In this document: positions 11,550 to 22,376 of the stretch, in pieces
Numbering within the stretch: position 1 is the first letter of the stretch
Layout of the letters: each line of letters begins with the position of its first letter
NCBI GenBank assembly: GCA_035772405.1
Contig: JAYKKM010000226.1
Location: forward strand, 496,001-560,000
Direction: 5' to 3'
DNA: 64,000 bases
Origin: Chrysogorgia sp. JL179-B06
Taxonomy: Eukaryota > Cnidaria > Anthozoa > Scleralcyonacea > Chrysogorgiidae
The notes under the pieces: model-generated
Databases searched by the model: none
The model's input: only the letters and a program-made list of their open reading frames with translations
What the model was told of the DNA's origin: nothing
Position numbers and translations under genes: made by a program

Positions 11550-12264
11550 TTAATCATACGTCTGCCTTAGTCATACGTCTGACTTAGTCATATGTCTGCC
11601 TTAGTCATACGTCTGACTTAGTCATATGTCTGACTTAATCATACGTCTGACTTAGTCATATGTCTGACTTAATCATACGTCTGACTTAGTCATATGTCTG
11701 ACTTAATCATACGTCTGACTTAGTCATATGTCTGACTTAATCATACGTCTGACTTAGTCATATGTCTGACTTAATCATACGTCTGACTTAATCATATGTC
11801 TGCCTTAGTCATATGTCTGACTTAATCATACGTCTGACTTAATCATATGTCTGACTTAGTCATATACGTCTGACTTAATCATATGTCTGACTTAGTCATA
11901 TGTTTGACTTAGCGATCATATGTCTGACTTAATCATACGTCTGACTTAATCATATGTCTGACTTAATCATATGTCTGACTTAGTCATATACGTCTGACTT
12001 AGTCATATGTCTGACTTAGTCATATGTTTGACTTAGCGATCATATGTCTGACTTAATCATATGTCTGACTTAATCATATGTCTGATTTAATCATACGTCT
12101 GACTTAGTCATATGTTTGACTTAATCATATGTCTGACTTAATCATATGTCTGACTTAATCATATGTCTGACTTAATCATACGTCTGACTTAGTCATATGT
12201 TTGACTTAATCATGTGTCTGACTTAGTCATATGTCTGACTTAATCATACGTCTGACTTAGTCAT
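11550..12264. repeat. 17-bp satellite array, block 3
   Basis: About 42 copies. Variants with GTTTGACTTA and with a GCGATCATATG spacer recur about 100 bp apart (11908 and 12027), indicating a local segmental duplication within the array. Confidence 0.95.
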
Positions 12265-12480
12265 GTCTGAGTATGCTTCACCTGTATGGGCTGCCCTCCC
12301 TGAGTACCTTTCCAATTTGGTTGAGTCGATACAAAGGAGGGCACTACGTATTATTTACCCTTGGCTCGATTACCATGATGCACTTGTCCAGTCTGGCCTC
12401 CTGCGGCTCTCTGATCGTAGGGCAAATCATGTGTAAAGTTTATGGAAAGAATATCCAATTTAGAACCACTTAAATATCTA
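12255..12480 (+). pseudogene. Non-LTR reverse transcriptase C-terminal tail
   Basis: The translation reads EYASPVWAALPEYLSNLVES, then IQRRALRIIYPWLDY and LLRLSDRRANHV. This is the conserved region after the palm in CR1/L2-type reverse transcriptases (LEYASPVW...QKRALRII). It abuts the satellite directly: the last satellite TCTGA runs into GAGTATGCTTCACC, so the array may have grown inside this element. Confidence 0.8.
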
Positions 12481-13719
12481 ACCAGATGTTATTCAACATG
12501 GGTATGGTCTGCGTTCTGGACAGTCTAGGACCTCGAGAGTTACAGCCAAGACCAAACGTTTAAACGACTTTGTTACGCTAAAATACATGGCTTGAATATT
12601 TACATATGTATACATATTTACAATGTTACCGTATTACTAGTATATCTGACCACCACTGTAATTCAGCAATTTGCTGCGAATGTTGGTAATTAAACATATA
12701 TTATTATTATTATTATTATTCCTTATGAATCTTGTCACAAATTTACTATATTTCGTTGGATAGTTTGAGCATATAATTGCAATTTGTCGACCCGAAAAAA
12801 AAATTATATAGAAACGCCACCGAAACCTAGACTCGGCTACCACCAGAGGTGGTATTCCAACACTCGAAATTTTCCTTCACCATAAATCCCCTTTCAACAT
12901 ATAGTTTGATCGAGTGAAATGCCAAATATTACCTATAATTAGTGCATATATTTTTAGTTTGTTGCTTTCAAACTGCACGTAAACAATGTCATTCATATTA
13001 ATGAGGTTTATGCGCTTTTATGAGTACGCAGGCTAGATTTTGGCAGGCTTTCCTTTCGCAGCCTGGTTTCCCACATGTCGTTGCATTTAATTCAAACGAA
13101 TTAAATTCCGGCTTCGTTTTAGACGAATTTAATTGTTGAACAAAATAACCGCCATATTAATTAACCATGAATTTAGCGGCATTTGTATTCATTTAATGTA
13201 TTCATTTAATTCTATGCGACATTACGGCGGCGTCTAAATATGGTCCAATATTTGCACAAATGATTTCATGTTACGAGGGACCCTAACACTATGGTTAGTA
13301 TTAGGGTTTAAAGGGTTAGTATTGGGTTTAGAGATGAGCCGATCACCAAAAATTACCGATTAGGCGATTCGATTAATCGGTGGCCGATCATAACAGATAA
13401 TCAGCCGATAGCCGATTAATTCCAACCAGTTGCCGCATGGCTCCATAATTTCCAAATTTACGCAATAATATGTTATTTAATTCAACAGTGTCGTACTTGT
13501 TTATAGACTATAAAAACTAAAAAGACTTGTTCCTGACGGTTTGATTGCATTGAAATTTCATTTGATTGGCATTGAAATTTTGGACGCCATTTTGTTAGCG
13601 ACAGTTGCGTGATTCGTGGTCATATGCGGGAAAATGGCGTCTTGGAGAATCATATACGACGATTTCTGTGTGCGTATCAAGATGTTGATTTAGAAATATA
13701 CCAAATATATTTCATTGTT
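12481..13719. other. No gene seen; microsatellite and AT-rich spacer
   Basis: Holds a (TTA)n run at about 12698-12720. Around 13330-13430 a sequence rich in CCGAT and GATTAATCGG repeats (ATTAATCGGTGGCCGATCA) resembles an interspersed palindromic repeat. No coding similarity. Confidence 0.5.
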
Positions 13720-14152
13720 CAACTCAAACGTGCAAAAGTACCAGCTTCTGATCATGACATAATTACCTTTTATTGCACCTGTATCAGGCAGTCCTGGAAT
13801 GTAGCTGTCAAGTCTACCACTCTGGGTAACCAAACTATCTCTCAAATGCTGTTGAACGAGTTCAAAAGCGAGTTATGTCTCTTATTTACCCCCATGTAAA
13901 CTATGACGATAGCCTAATTCTCGGTGGTATTGACAAGCTCAGTACTAGACGCGAGGAAGCATGTAAGAAACTTTTCAGTGAAATAATGAACAAAGCTGAT
14001 CACAAGTTGGCTCATCTTTTACCACCAAAACAGGAGACGCATTATAACTTAAGACAATCTCGCGTTTTTGCTAATTACATCGCGAATACAAACAGATTCT
14101 TAAACACTTTTATTCCTTCGTCTGTTAAATTTTTTAATCTAAATCGTAAATA
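13720..14152 (+). pseudogene. Second non-LTR reverse transcriptase C-terminal tail
   Basis: After decayed frames at 13740-13860 (TFYCTCIRQ, equivalent to the YxxxIRSVLEY segment), the frame from 13875 reads LSTRREEACKKLFSEIM, then LAHLLPPKQETHYNLRQSR and NRFLNTFIPSSVKFFN, stopping at 14151. This RREELCEKLF...HLLP...YNLR...R..NSFIP pattern marks the extreme C-terminus of CR1/L2-like elements. It differs in sequence from the 12255 tail, so it is a separate insertion. Confidence 0.8.
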
Positions 14153-14699
14153 GTTATATATTATAATAATTATGTTAATATTTTTCACTAATTTGTAATT
14201 GCCTTAATTGTATATACTTACATTTAAACTGGATTCTAAACTTGCACGCAATTCAGCTTTTTAGCTACAATGTGTATTTTTTAATAAACTATCTTATCTA
14301 TCCAAATTGTACATACAGGTAATCGACAAATGACCGATTGTGCATTAATAATAATTATAAAATAAGTAACCTAATATATAGCCTCAACAAGTTTAATAAA
14401 TATATACCATAGTAATAAATTCTAAAGCCCTATTCCTAATAGTCCGTAAAATTCTAATGCCCTATTCCTAATAGTTTAGCATACATACTGATTCAGGTAT
14501 GAGGGCGGTCTATACTTATCCTACTATAGCGGGTCCTTGTCGCCCCTGGCACACTTGTATACGAAGTAGATGTTGCTAGACGTTCTGTTGCTAGTGGATC
14601 CTCATTTTCTGAAAGGTTGTTCTCGAGCTTCCTGATCTTCATGGGATATTATTTGATTTGGTGGTTGCATTTCTGACTCAACTGGCGGTTCTTGAGTCG

Positions 14700-15716
14700 C
14701 TTTCAGATGTCGTCTATTTCGTCTAAGCGTGGCTCCACCTTCAGTTAGTGCAACATCTTAGTTCGACGGCTCATCAACCGTTGCACTGGGCTGCTCATCA
14801 TTCCTTCGGTGGGCGTATTTCGGTGGTCCAAAATAGCAAGCCAAGGATCTACCCCATTCATCTCAGCTTTCTTCACTAACCTTTTAACCATCTTTACAGC
14901 GCTCTCCGCCATCCCGTTTGACTGCGGATATCCTGGACTGGAGGTGAAATGATTAAACTCCCACGTATCTGCGAATTTAACAAATTCCGCAGAGTCGAAC
15001 TGTGGCCCGTTGTCCGAAAACAATGTGTCTGGGATACCATGTCTCGCAAAGTGCTGTTTCAGCTTGTTAATGACTGCTTTGGATGTTGTGTTAGATTCCA
15101 TTTGGTCGACTTCCCAATAGTTACTGTAATAATCCACAGTCAAGAGGTAATACTTATTATTTAGCTCGAAAAGGTCGGTTGCGACTTTGGACCATGGCCT
15201 TGTTGGTATCTCATGTGAACACAGCGTTTCCTTCTGTTGGGAAATTTCACAGGTTCGGCATGTTTCGCATCGACTGGTGTATTCTTTCACTGCTGCATTC
15301 ATTCCCGGCCAGTAGACGCTCTCTCTAGCTCGTCGTAAACACCCTTCTACACCAATGTGTGATCTATGAATTCTTGACAACACATTCGGTCTAAGGGCTG
15401 TAGGGATAACACAACGGTTTCCATAGAATATAATTCCACCTTGGACTGAAAGTTGGTCGCGGACGTGGAAATATGGGGCGACATCTCTTGGAAGCTCCTT
15501 CTTATTCTTAGACCATCCGCTTAGAATCACTTTTTCCAGCGCTTGCATCGCGTCGTCTCTTTGACTCTCTTCTCGTATTTCTTCTAGATGAGCTTTGCGA
15601 ATGGGCAGATAATCGACCATCTGGATCTCTTCCAATTCTTTTTCAACAGTCAAAACTTCCAGGTTTGACTCGTTGTTGGACAAAGGTGCTCTCGACAATG
15701 TATCGGCCAGATACAT
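14700..15716 (-). pseudogene. Integrase of gypsy element
   Basis: The frame opens with ADTLSRAPL (end of RNase H) and continues with the HHCC zinc domain (HRSHIGVEGC ... CETCRTCE). The rve core follows: VATDLFELNNKYYLLTVDYY (first Asp), FSDNGPQFDS (second Asp) and YPQSNGMAESAVKMVK (catalytic Glu). The core is uninterrupted to 14745; the C-terminal tail continues in another frame (ATLRRNRRHLK) to about 14700. This is the best preserved part of the element. Confidence 0.88.
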
Positions 15717-15719
15717 GTG

Positions 15720-16239
15720 CTTACCAGACTTGAAACGAATCTCCTAATTATACTAGCATCCTTTGCAGTCGTTTAGGCGCAGCTACCAACGGCTTCTTAC
15801 AGATGACTTCCAGTGGCTTATGGTCACTCTCTACAGTAACTTGGCGACCATACGTGTATTGATTGAATTTCTCAGCCCCGAAGACGATTGCTAACAGCTA
15901 TTTTTCAATCTGAGCGTAATTTCGCTCGGTGTTCGTCAGCCATCTTGTAACAATGTGGCTCCCAGGCCGGTATATCGGAGGCATCGCATTGTAAGGCCGT
16001 TGGTGCAGATGGATCGAAATACCTCAGAACCGGGGCCTTGATAATTGCTTCTTTGATCTTTTCAAAGGCATCTTCATGGATTCTGCTCCATTGCCATTCT
16101 ACATCATTTCTTATCAACTGTCGCAGAGATTCACAGATGTCTGCCAACTTGTCAAGGAATCTTGTCAGATAATTCACTAGTCCGATCAATCGCTGTATAC
16201 GCCTTCGACAGGTCGAGCCATTTTACGGACTGCTTCCAC
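15720..16239 (-). pseudogene. RNase H connection of gypsy element
   Basis: The frame from 16189 reads LVNYLTRFLDKLADICESLR, then FEKIKEAIIKAPVLRYFDP and ALQCDASD, the tether and first catalytic Asp of Ty3 RNase H. The remainder of RNase H to 15720 is split by stops but keeps a [17 protein letters not shown] segment near 15810-15845. Confidence 0.75.
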
Positions 16240-17077
16240 TTTGGCAGGATCCGGTTTCAAGCCGTCCTGGGACAATACATGGCCAACATACGGAATCTCT
16301 GTCATCTTTAACTGAACTTGTCTTTGTTTAGCTTCAGACCATTCTTCCTACACCTCTCGAAAAGTGCCAGGAGCTTCTTTTCGTGGTCTTTCACTGCATC
16401 TTCCATAGTACTTCCTTCGCCACAGATAAGAATGTCGTTAGCTACCGTCCGTACACCAGGGAGGCCTTCTATTGCTTGATCCAACCGACTCTGAAAATAC
16501 TCTGGTGCCGGAGAAATGCCAAAAAGGCATTTTAGCCAGCGATATCTTCCAAATGGTGTACCAAAAGTGGTTAGGTAACTCGAATCATCATCCAAACGAA
16601 CGTGCCAAAACCTATTCTTCACGTCACAAACACTGAAGAGCTTTGCCTTTGACAACTCAGGTAGAATATCGTCTATCACTGGCAAGAGGTAGTGACTTCG
16701 CTTTAATGCCTTATTGAGCGGCTTGGCTTCTTCACCAGTACCAAACTTGAGACCCTATCCGTCTGAGTATCCACAGCCTTTATTACTCCCAGTTGCTCTA
16801 ATCGAATCAACTCTTCCTTTAATTTGGGCTTCATTGCTATGGGAATTCTCCGTACAGGTTGCTTCACTGGACTGACAGATTCGTCCACTTCCAAGTGGAG
16901 TTCCTTTTGAAATTCTCCCTCTCCTGTGAAAATATCTTTATAATCTTCTGATATCTTTTGCATGGTCAAACCCACCTCTATCTTCTTTATCTTCTCCTGC
17001 ACAATTGCAATGTTTTCATATTTTATTTCAATCAAGTTCATCTGCTGTACCGATGTGGCAACAAGCAGGGGGTGCAT
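16240..17077 (-). pseudogene. Reverse transcriptase of gypsy element
   Basis: N-terminal part: VSPVKQPVRRIPIAMKPKL and EELIRLEQLGVIKAVD. After a frameshift near 16700 the palm reads LFSVCDVKNRFWHVRLDD (motif A, with D in place), FGRYRWLKCLFGISPAPEYF (motif B) and VANDILICGEG (motif C). Motif C normally reads Y/VADD or VDD; here the first Asp is Asn (AND), which should abolish catalysis. A further break lies near 16308. Confidence 0.85.
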
Positions 17078-17309
17078 TCGTCTTCCACAACAAGTAACTG
17101 AGTTTTATACGGTATTCTCTGCCGTTCGTTGGATTTACCAGATTCACAAGACATTTTCCACTGGTCATCATTTGTGTTCCATTGAACATGTTGAGAACTT
17201 GCTTCGACTTTTCGATTCGGCAGTTCTTAGGTAAATCTCTTCTGCCTATCACATTACATGTTGCCCCACTGTCGATTTGAAACCGAATGGATTGACCTTC
17301 GACTTTCAT
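17028..17309 (-). pseudogene. Aspartic protease of gypsy element
   Basis: The sequence VEGQSIRFQIDSGATCNVIG carries the retropepsin catalytic triplet DSG. It is followed by LNMFNGTQMMTSGKC and the glycine-rich flap region. The frame changes near 17077 before the RT. Confidence 0.82.
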
Positions 17310-17617
17310 GGTGACAATGATTTTTTTCTTAGGTGACTGTATAGTGACAGTATTGACACTTTTTTTCCCTGAATTTTCAAGCGTAACCGTGAAACAATAC
17401 TCTTCGTCGCTCGATTCCTGGAGATCACACGGTACACATTTTCTTTCCTCTCTCGTTTAGATTCCCGAAGATTTTGCTCACATACAACTGCAAAATGATT
17501 TTCTTTGCCACACCTGTTGCATTTATTCCCGTACGCCATACACTTTTCTCTAGACTTCTCATGTTTACGCCCACAATACTTGCATTCTACCATCATACGT
17601 TGATAATTTTTTTGCAT
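17306..17617 (-). pseudogene. Nucleocapsid zinc knuckles of gypsy element
   Basis: Two cysteine clusters are visible: CKYCGRKHEKSREKC and the classic CCHC knuckle CNRCGKENHFAVVC. They bind the element RNA in the virus-like particle. The basic tail ESKRERKEN follows, and the frame runs toward the protease. Confidence 0.8.
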
Positions 17618-17639
17618 TTTGTATTTTGCTTCTCGTTAT

Positions 17640-18160
17640 CATATTTCAGTAAATAAACCTCATCTTTGTCACTCATCGCCTTTGCTTGTCAATTCCTCGG
17701 TAAGAACTCCGAAGTTACACGTCTTCGCGAGAGCTTTCAAATCTATGAGGTATGAATCGAACGGCTCACGATCTTCTTGATACCTGTTGTTAAAACAGTA
17801 TCGCTGCATATATGACGTTCGTTTGCCCGATGCAATGTCTTTCCATCAGTTCCAACACCTTCAACGTAACTTGTTTATCTGTTTCTTCTTCGAATGGCAA
17901 GCCATTATATACTTGGATGGCATCATTTCCTACACACGTAATAAAGGTTGCAACACGATACTTGTTGTCTTGGTCGACTAAACGAGAGGCAATTTTGAAT
18001 GAGTCCCATATTTGCTTCCACTTCTTCCAACTTTCGGCGACATTTCCGCTTAAATCTAAGCGAGGCGGCAAAGGCAAACTGCTCTGAATAAATGGACGTG
18101 TCATCGCCATAGCCGCTAAAGACGTTTCTCCGCTTTCGTCCTTTGTAGACATTTGTAGGT
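17640..18160 (-). pseudogene. Gag of gypsy element (minus strand)
   Basis: The frame contains MSTKDESGETSLAAMAMTRP, then LDLSGNVAESWKKWKQIWDS, FITCVGNDAIQVYNGLPF and TLKVLELMERHCIG, the usual Gag pattern (W..W...W...F, then an FL..G..A...Y..L segment). It stops near 17790 and the remainder to 17640 lies in another frame. The start lies about 40 bp inside the primer-binding site. Confidence 0.75.
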
Positions 18161-18184
18161 TCGGTAATCGACTACAAAAATGTA

Positions 18185-18200
18185 GCCACACCTGACACCA
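18185..18200 (-). other. Primer-binding site resembling the tRNA-Leu 3' end
   Basis: Directly after the LTR the minus strand reads TGGTGTCAGGTGTGG. A tRNA-Leu 3' end would pair with TGGTGTCAGGAGTGG, one base different. The tRNA match is from general knowledge of tRNA-Leu ends, not from a search. Confidence 0.65.
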
Positions 18201-18329
18201 TGTTATATTTCTCTTTTATTCCAGTATAACGAAGTCTCTAAGGCCAAACGCCTAAAGATTGACCTCTATTTATACATAGCTTGTTACTAACATTTACATA
18301 AATCACCATATCTAGTCCACGTCATAACA
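18201..18329 (-). repeat. 5' LTR (129 bp) of the minus-strand gypsy
   Basis: On the minus strand it starts TGTTATGACG and ends AATATAACA, so the ends TGTTAT and ATAACA are mutually inverted. It contains TATAAATAGAGG, a TATA box, and AATAAAAG, a polyadenylation signal, in the right order. It is very short for a Ty3 LTR. Confidence 0.8.
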
Positions 18330-18883
18330 GTTGAACCGTTTGATGAAATCATGAAGACTCAATCGGAGAAATTTGTCCAAGACGTACGAGATAAGAAGGA
18401 GAAAGATATCCAGGAAAGACCTTAATATATGGAATCATCCTGTTTACTTCTATTGTAGTTGCTGCCGACCGTAGGGTTCTATGCAATTCGTGCCAGTCCC
18501 TTTGCTGAGCTATGTATAGTCGACCTGAATCTCGATTTGTGAAAAAATTTGAATGTCTGTTTGTCGAGTTTTATGACGTAGGAATGATCCAACAAAATGA
18601 CATACTCCAGAGGGTTTACTGAAGCAATCCGAATCATCCGAATGAACTCGCGAACATCACAACGGCCATGGCATTTCCTAAACTAGCGCGAGGACCGGGC
18701 TTGCTTTGCCATACATATCAGACACTCGCAATTCCACTAACAGCTTTGCCACAGTAAGAAGCATGATTTATAGTGGCAGTGATTTATCAGAAATTTGTTT
18801 ACCAATCACCAACTACATACTGTATAGTCATACTGTGTATGCAGTCAAAAGCCTTGCCAATTATATTCAGATATTAAGTGATA
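18330..18883. other. No intact gene; possible gypsy debris
   Basis: Short plus-strand fragments such as TVEPFDEIMKTQSEKFVQD resemble Gag-like helical sequence but are too short to call. No LTR partner is visible. Confidence 0.35.
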
Positions 18884-19830
18884 AACAACAACAACAACAA
18901 CAGACGTTTTACGGCCCTTTTCCCCGCTTACGCAGGGGTTGGCCGGTGGTTCCCCACGACAGTTTCCTCCACTTTCCTCGATCATTAGCATCTTCCCTCT
19001 TCAGCCCACTCTCTCTCATATCCCTCTCCACTACCTGGCTCCATGTCATCCTTGGCCTTCCTCTTCCTCTTGCACCATCAACCTCAAGCGACATACACCT
19101 CTTCACCATCATCTTTCCGCAGCACATGTCCCAGCCACCTTAATCGGCTCCTCTTTACCACGTCAGACACCGATTCAATGCCCATTCTTTCCCTCAGCTC
19201 CTTGCTAGACACTCTATCCCTCAGCGATACGCCACACATCCACCGCACCATCCGCATCTCTGTCCTCTCCAGTCTATTATTCAGCTCCACAGTCATGGCC
19301 CACGTCTCACTTCCATACACCATAGCACTCCTCACACAGGCCACATACACCTTCAGCTTTAGCAACACTTCCTTCCTTGTCAGGATCCCAGAGAGCTCTT
19401 TAAACTTTCCCCATGCACAACGTACCCTTGCCACAGATGCTGAATTTGCTCCTCCACCCCATTCAGCATATCCCCCAGGTAACAAAACTTTTTAACATTC
19501 TCTAAATGGACCCCATTGCCCAGATCCATGCTCTCATCTACGTCACTATCCTCTCCATCCTCTGCTCTTTCACACACATTACAAACAAACGTATCCACAA
19601 CTCTAGCCAGTGAGCCCTTCACGCCTGAGCACCGCTTGTGTACCCATCCACTACAGCCTGTGCATCGAATAGAATTATTTCCAACACCCTTCCCACATAT
19701 ACTACATGGCCACTTCCCTAACTTTTCAACATGACCACTATTCTTCCTTGACACCATCACCTTAGTCTTACCAGTGTTGTAATTTAAGTCTGCTGTATTT
19801 AAATGTGTGTACATACTACAGTGGGTTCAT
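18884..19830 (-). pseudogene. LINE reverse transcriptase C-terminus with PHD-like finger
   Basis: From 19814 leftward: KTKVMVSRKNSG, then a cysteine-rich finger (CSICGKGVGNNSIRC..C.GWVHKRCSGV ... FVCNVC) of PHD type, then YLGDMLNG. A second frame has VYVACVRSAMVYGSETWAMT, the RT thumb of RTE/L1-like elements, RLRWLGHVLRKDD, and a third frame GRPRMTWSQVVERDM. At least two frameshifts. The 3' end is a (TGT)n tail at 18884-18902 (read on the minus strand), as usual for this LINE group. The element is 5'-truncated near 19830. Confidence 0.85.
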
Positions 19831-20473
19831 TTTGGAAATTTTATCAAAAATTAGGCTTCCCATGACTTTTGAGGCAGCACTTCCCTTGCGATAGTAACTT
19901 CTAGTTTAACTCATTTTTGTGTCTACTGGATGATAATCCAGTCTTTCTTGACATCACGTGACACGAAGCTGTTACGGAGATTTGGCGGATGTTTACGGAT
20001 AGACCACCTGCGATTGATGCGACAGCGTAGTAAATTCATCAGATTTGTCGAAAATATAACGATTCATTGCGGTTTTTCGACATTCAAGGTAAGTAAATAT
20101 GATCTTTTAGACATACATTTTCATTTAAGGTTCTAATGAAGTGACGGTAGCGTGTATTTTTATTTACGGGCTCGTAAACGGACTTCGTCAAGCTATATTT
20201 ACGGCAGTCTCCTAGAAATTCAATGAAACGCTGATTATAAATATCTTCTTGTTGTTTTATCCCTTTCATATGTCTTTCAGGTGACAACATGCTGTATATT
20301 TGTGAGATTTTATATGACATTGTGTTTGAACTGACTCAATCCCAAAACAACTTAGATCCTAACCCTAACCCCCCGCCTAATGGGTTTTCTAACCCCCCGC
20401 CTTAAGTGTCTTCCTAATTGGCACACCTGGTTTATTTGCGCATGTGCAACTTTAATTTGTAAACACGGTCCCA
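19831..20473. other. No gene seen
   Basis: AT-rich unique sequence apart from the dispersed telomere-like repeat at 20333-20408. Confidence 0.4.
20333..20408 (+). repeat. Dispersed telomere-like repeat, copy 1
   Basis: Reads AAAACAACTTAGATCCTAAC followed by CCTAACCCCCCGCCTAATG and CCGCCTTAAGTGTCTTCCTAA. Related copies are at about 25200-25300 and 61470-61620. Confidence 0.8.
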
Positions 20474-20544
20474 TGCTACTGTATATCGCGCGATCGCGCT
20501 TGTTGTGTTTTGCGCCCTTCATCAAGGCACCAGCGAAGGTACTA

Positions 20545-21496
20545 ACTAGCAGCTAATAAGAGGAATTTCACATTGGCCGCCATATTGACTTTTACCGCGT
20601 AGGGACCTGGGAACTAGTAATTTCAATGCCTATTTTACTGTATTTCTATTTCTGTTATCAATGAGTCTATAGTTCGGGGAATTCAGAGGTTCGGCCTTTC
20701 AAACCTGTTTGGTCTTTCGACCCAGTTTGAACGTTTTGAACTTTCACACTGGTTTCAACCACCTGAGATGGAATTTTCAACCAAAGGCATGTTGGTCGGC
20801 ATATAAACAATCTTGAAAATGCTTTTGCAAGCAATCAGAATACTGATACTATATTACATATAAGCCTTATATTCGGCATTTCTATTCTTATCTATTATTT
20901 ATAATCATTACAATCGAGTTTATCAATGGCGTTTATCACTGATTTCAAGGCTGAAATTTATTGAGCGCATTCTTAGAAAATGTTTCTCTGCCAGAAAAGT
21001 CTACACGATCAAAACAAACATAAATTACCCTTGTTTCACTTTTCCACATCATATTGAAACTTTAGATTACTCTTTCCGTGTTTTCTTAAAAAAGATTGTA
21101 ATCCAGAGGTGGACAAGACGCAAAATGTGATGTGATTTTACTAACGGCAGAGGAATATACCTTGTATGATACAACGTGGTAAAAGAACACATGGAAGTGG
21201 AAGCTAAAATGTGGGCCTTTTCTCGATATATGAGCAACCGAAATGTAAAATTATTATAGCATCAACCCAAGTCAGTTTTAGGGTTAGGATTTGGGTTAGA
21301 ATTAGCGTTGGGTTAGGATTAGGGATTTGTTTGTATTTCGGTTTGTTCATATATCGAGAAAGCGCCAAAATTTGCGGCATACTTATAGGACAACATCAGT
21401 CGCGGCGGAAGTATTCCGTTAAATATTTACTAGTTTCTCTACGCGGTAAAATTCAATATAGCGGCCAATGTGAAATTCCTCTTATTAGCTGCTAGT
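20545..21496. mobile_element. 952-bp MITE with TA target duplication, nested in the foldback
   Basis: Terminal inverted repeats begin ACTAGCAGCTAATAAGAGG and continue for about 60 bp (TTTCACATTGGCCGC, then a TACCGCGTAG segment at the inner edge). The element is flanked by TA on both sides (20543-20544 and 21497-21498). The unoccupied site is present in the other arm of the same foldback, where GAAGGTGC-TA-TTCCTCAACC is continuous. No transposase is present. TA duplication fits Tc1/mariner-type mobilisation. Confidence 0.85.
21208..21366 (+). repeat. Dispersed repeat with internal TTAGGG-like core, copy A
   Basis: TTCTCGATATATGAGCAACC opens it, a GGGTTAGGATTTGGGTTAG core follows, and an inverted version of the start (TTCATATATCGAGAAAG) closes it. 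It lies inside the 952-bp MITE. A minus-oriented copy is at 28403-28524. Confidence 0.8.
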
Positions 21497-22376
21497 TATT
21501 CCTCAACCGAGTTCTTTGTACTGCCAGTGAATTGGCGGCCGATTGATAGACGAAAGTACTACGGAAAAAAACGCAACAAAGATCTATCTCTTCGATCATT
21601 TCGCGAGACGGAGGGATTTGAGAAAGGATCTGAACTTGAAGACAGACAAATAATTGGCAGGCGTGCTGCTTGATAATTACTTTGCGTTTGGGGTTTAAGG
21701 AAATTTTCAAATTGATATTCAGTACATTTACTTGTAAATCGGTACTCATCCTGTATGATTTATGAGTATATATACACATTCGAATAGCAACGATAATATA
21801 TTTTCTTGAAATAGTGAAGTGTTCACTCAGACCGAAGTTCAAGACGAAGTTATTCTGCCAGCCGAAGAAATGGAGCCTTCAAGTCAACACCGTCTCATGA
21901 GTCTCCAGTCTTCTCACCATATGAAAATCGAACTTCGTCTTGAACTTCGGTCTGAGTGAACACTTCACTATTTCAAGAAGAAAATATATTATCGTTGCTA
22001 TTCGAATGTGTATATATATACTCATAAATCATACAGTTATCAATTTGATAATTTCCTATCACACCTTCTAAGAATATCTTTATCCCCAAAGCCAAGGCAA
22101 AGTAATTATCAAGCAGCACGCCTGCCAATTCTTTGTCTGTCTTCAAGTTCAGATTTCAGATCCTTTCTCAAATCCCTCCGTCTCGCGAAATGATCGAAGA
22201 GATAGATCTTTGTTGCGTCTTTTTCCGTAGTACTTTTTTCGTCTATCGATCGGCCGCCAATTCAATGGTAGTACAAAGAACTCGGTTGAGGAATAGCACC
22301 TTCGCTGGTGCCTTGATTGCCTTGATGAAGGGCGCAAAACACAACAACTCAACAAGCGCGATCGCGCGATATAGCA

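Larger units (their letters stand above)
14700..18199 (-). mobile_element. Ty3/gypsy retrotransposon, near complete but frameshifted
   Basis: Running leftward from the LTR at 18201: Gag, zinc knuckles, protease, reverse transcriptase, RNase H and integrase in standard Ty3 order. Each domain is recognisable, but at least five frame breaks separate them. I could not find a second copy of the LTR left of 14700, where AT-rich unique sequence begins, so the 3' LTR looks lost or diverged. Individual domains are listed separately. Confidence 0.88.
20474..22376. mobile_element. Large foldback element
   Basis: The ends match in inverted orientation: TATATCGCGCGATCGCGCTT at 20483 against its complement at about 22355-22373, then TTGTGTTTTGCGCCCTTC and AAGGCACCAGCGAAGGT. 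After a nested MITE in the left arm, the match resumes (21499-21848 against 21930-22286) and reaches a spacer of about 75 bp (GAAATGGAGCCTTCAAGTC region). The arms are therefore about 430 bp each. Short frames in the arms (DRRKYYGKKRNKDLSL-like) are mirrored shadows and not proposed as genes. Confidence 0.85.

Noticed and set aside
6779..12264. CRISPR-like regular repeats
   Set aside because: Units are 17 bp, directly adjoining, with no unique spacers. It is a eukaryotic satellite.
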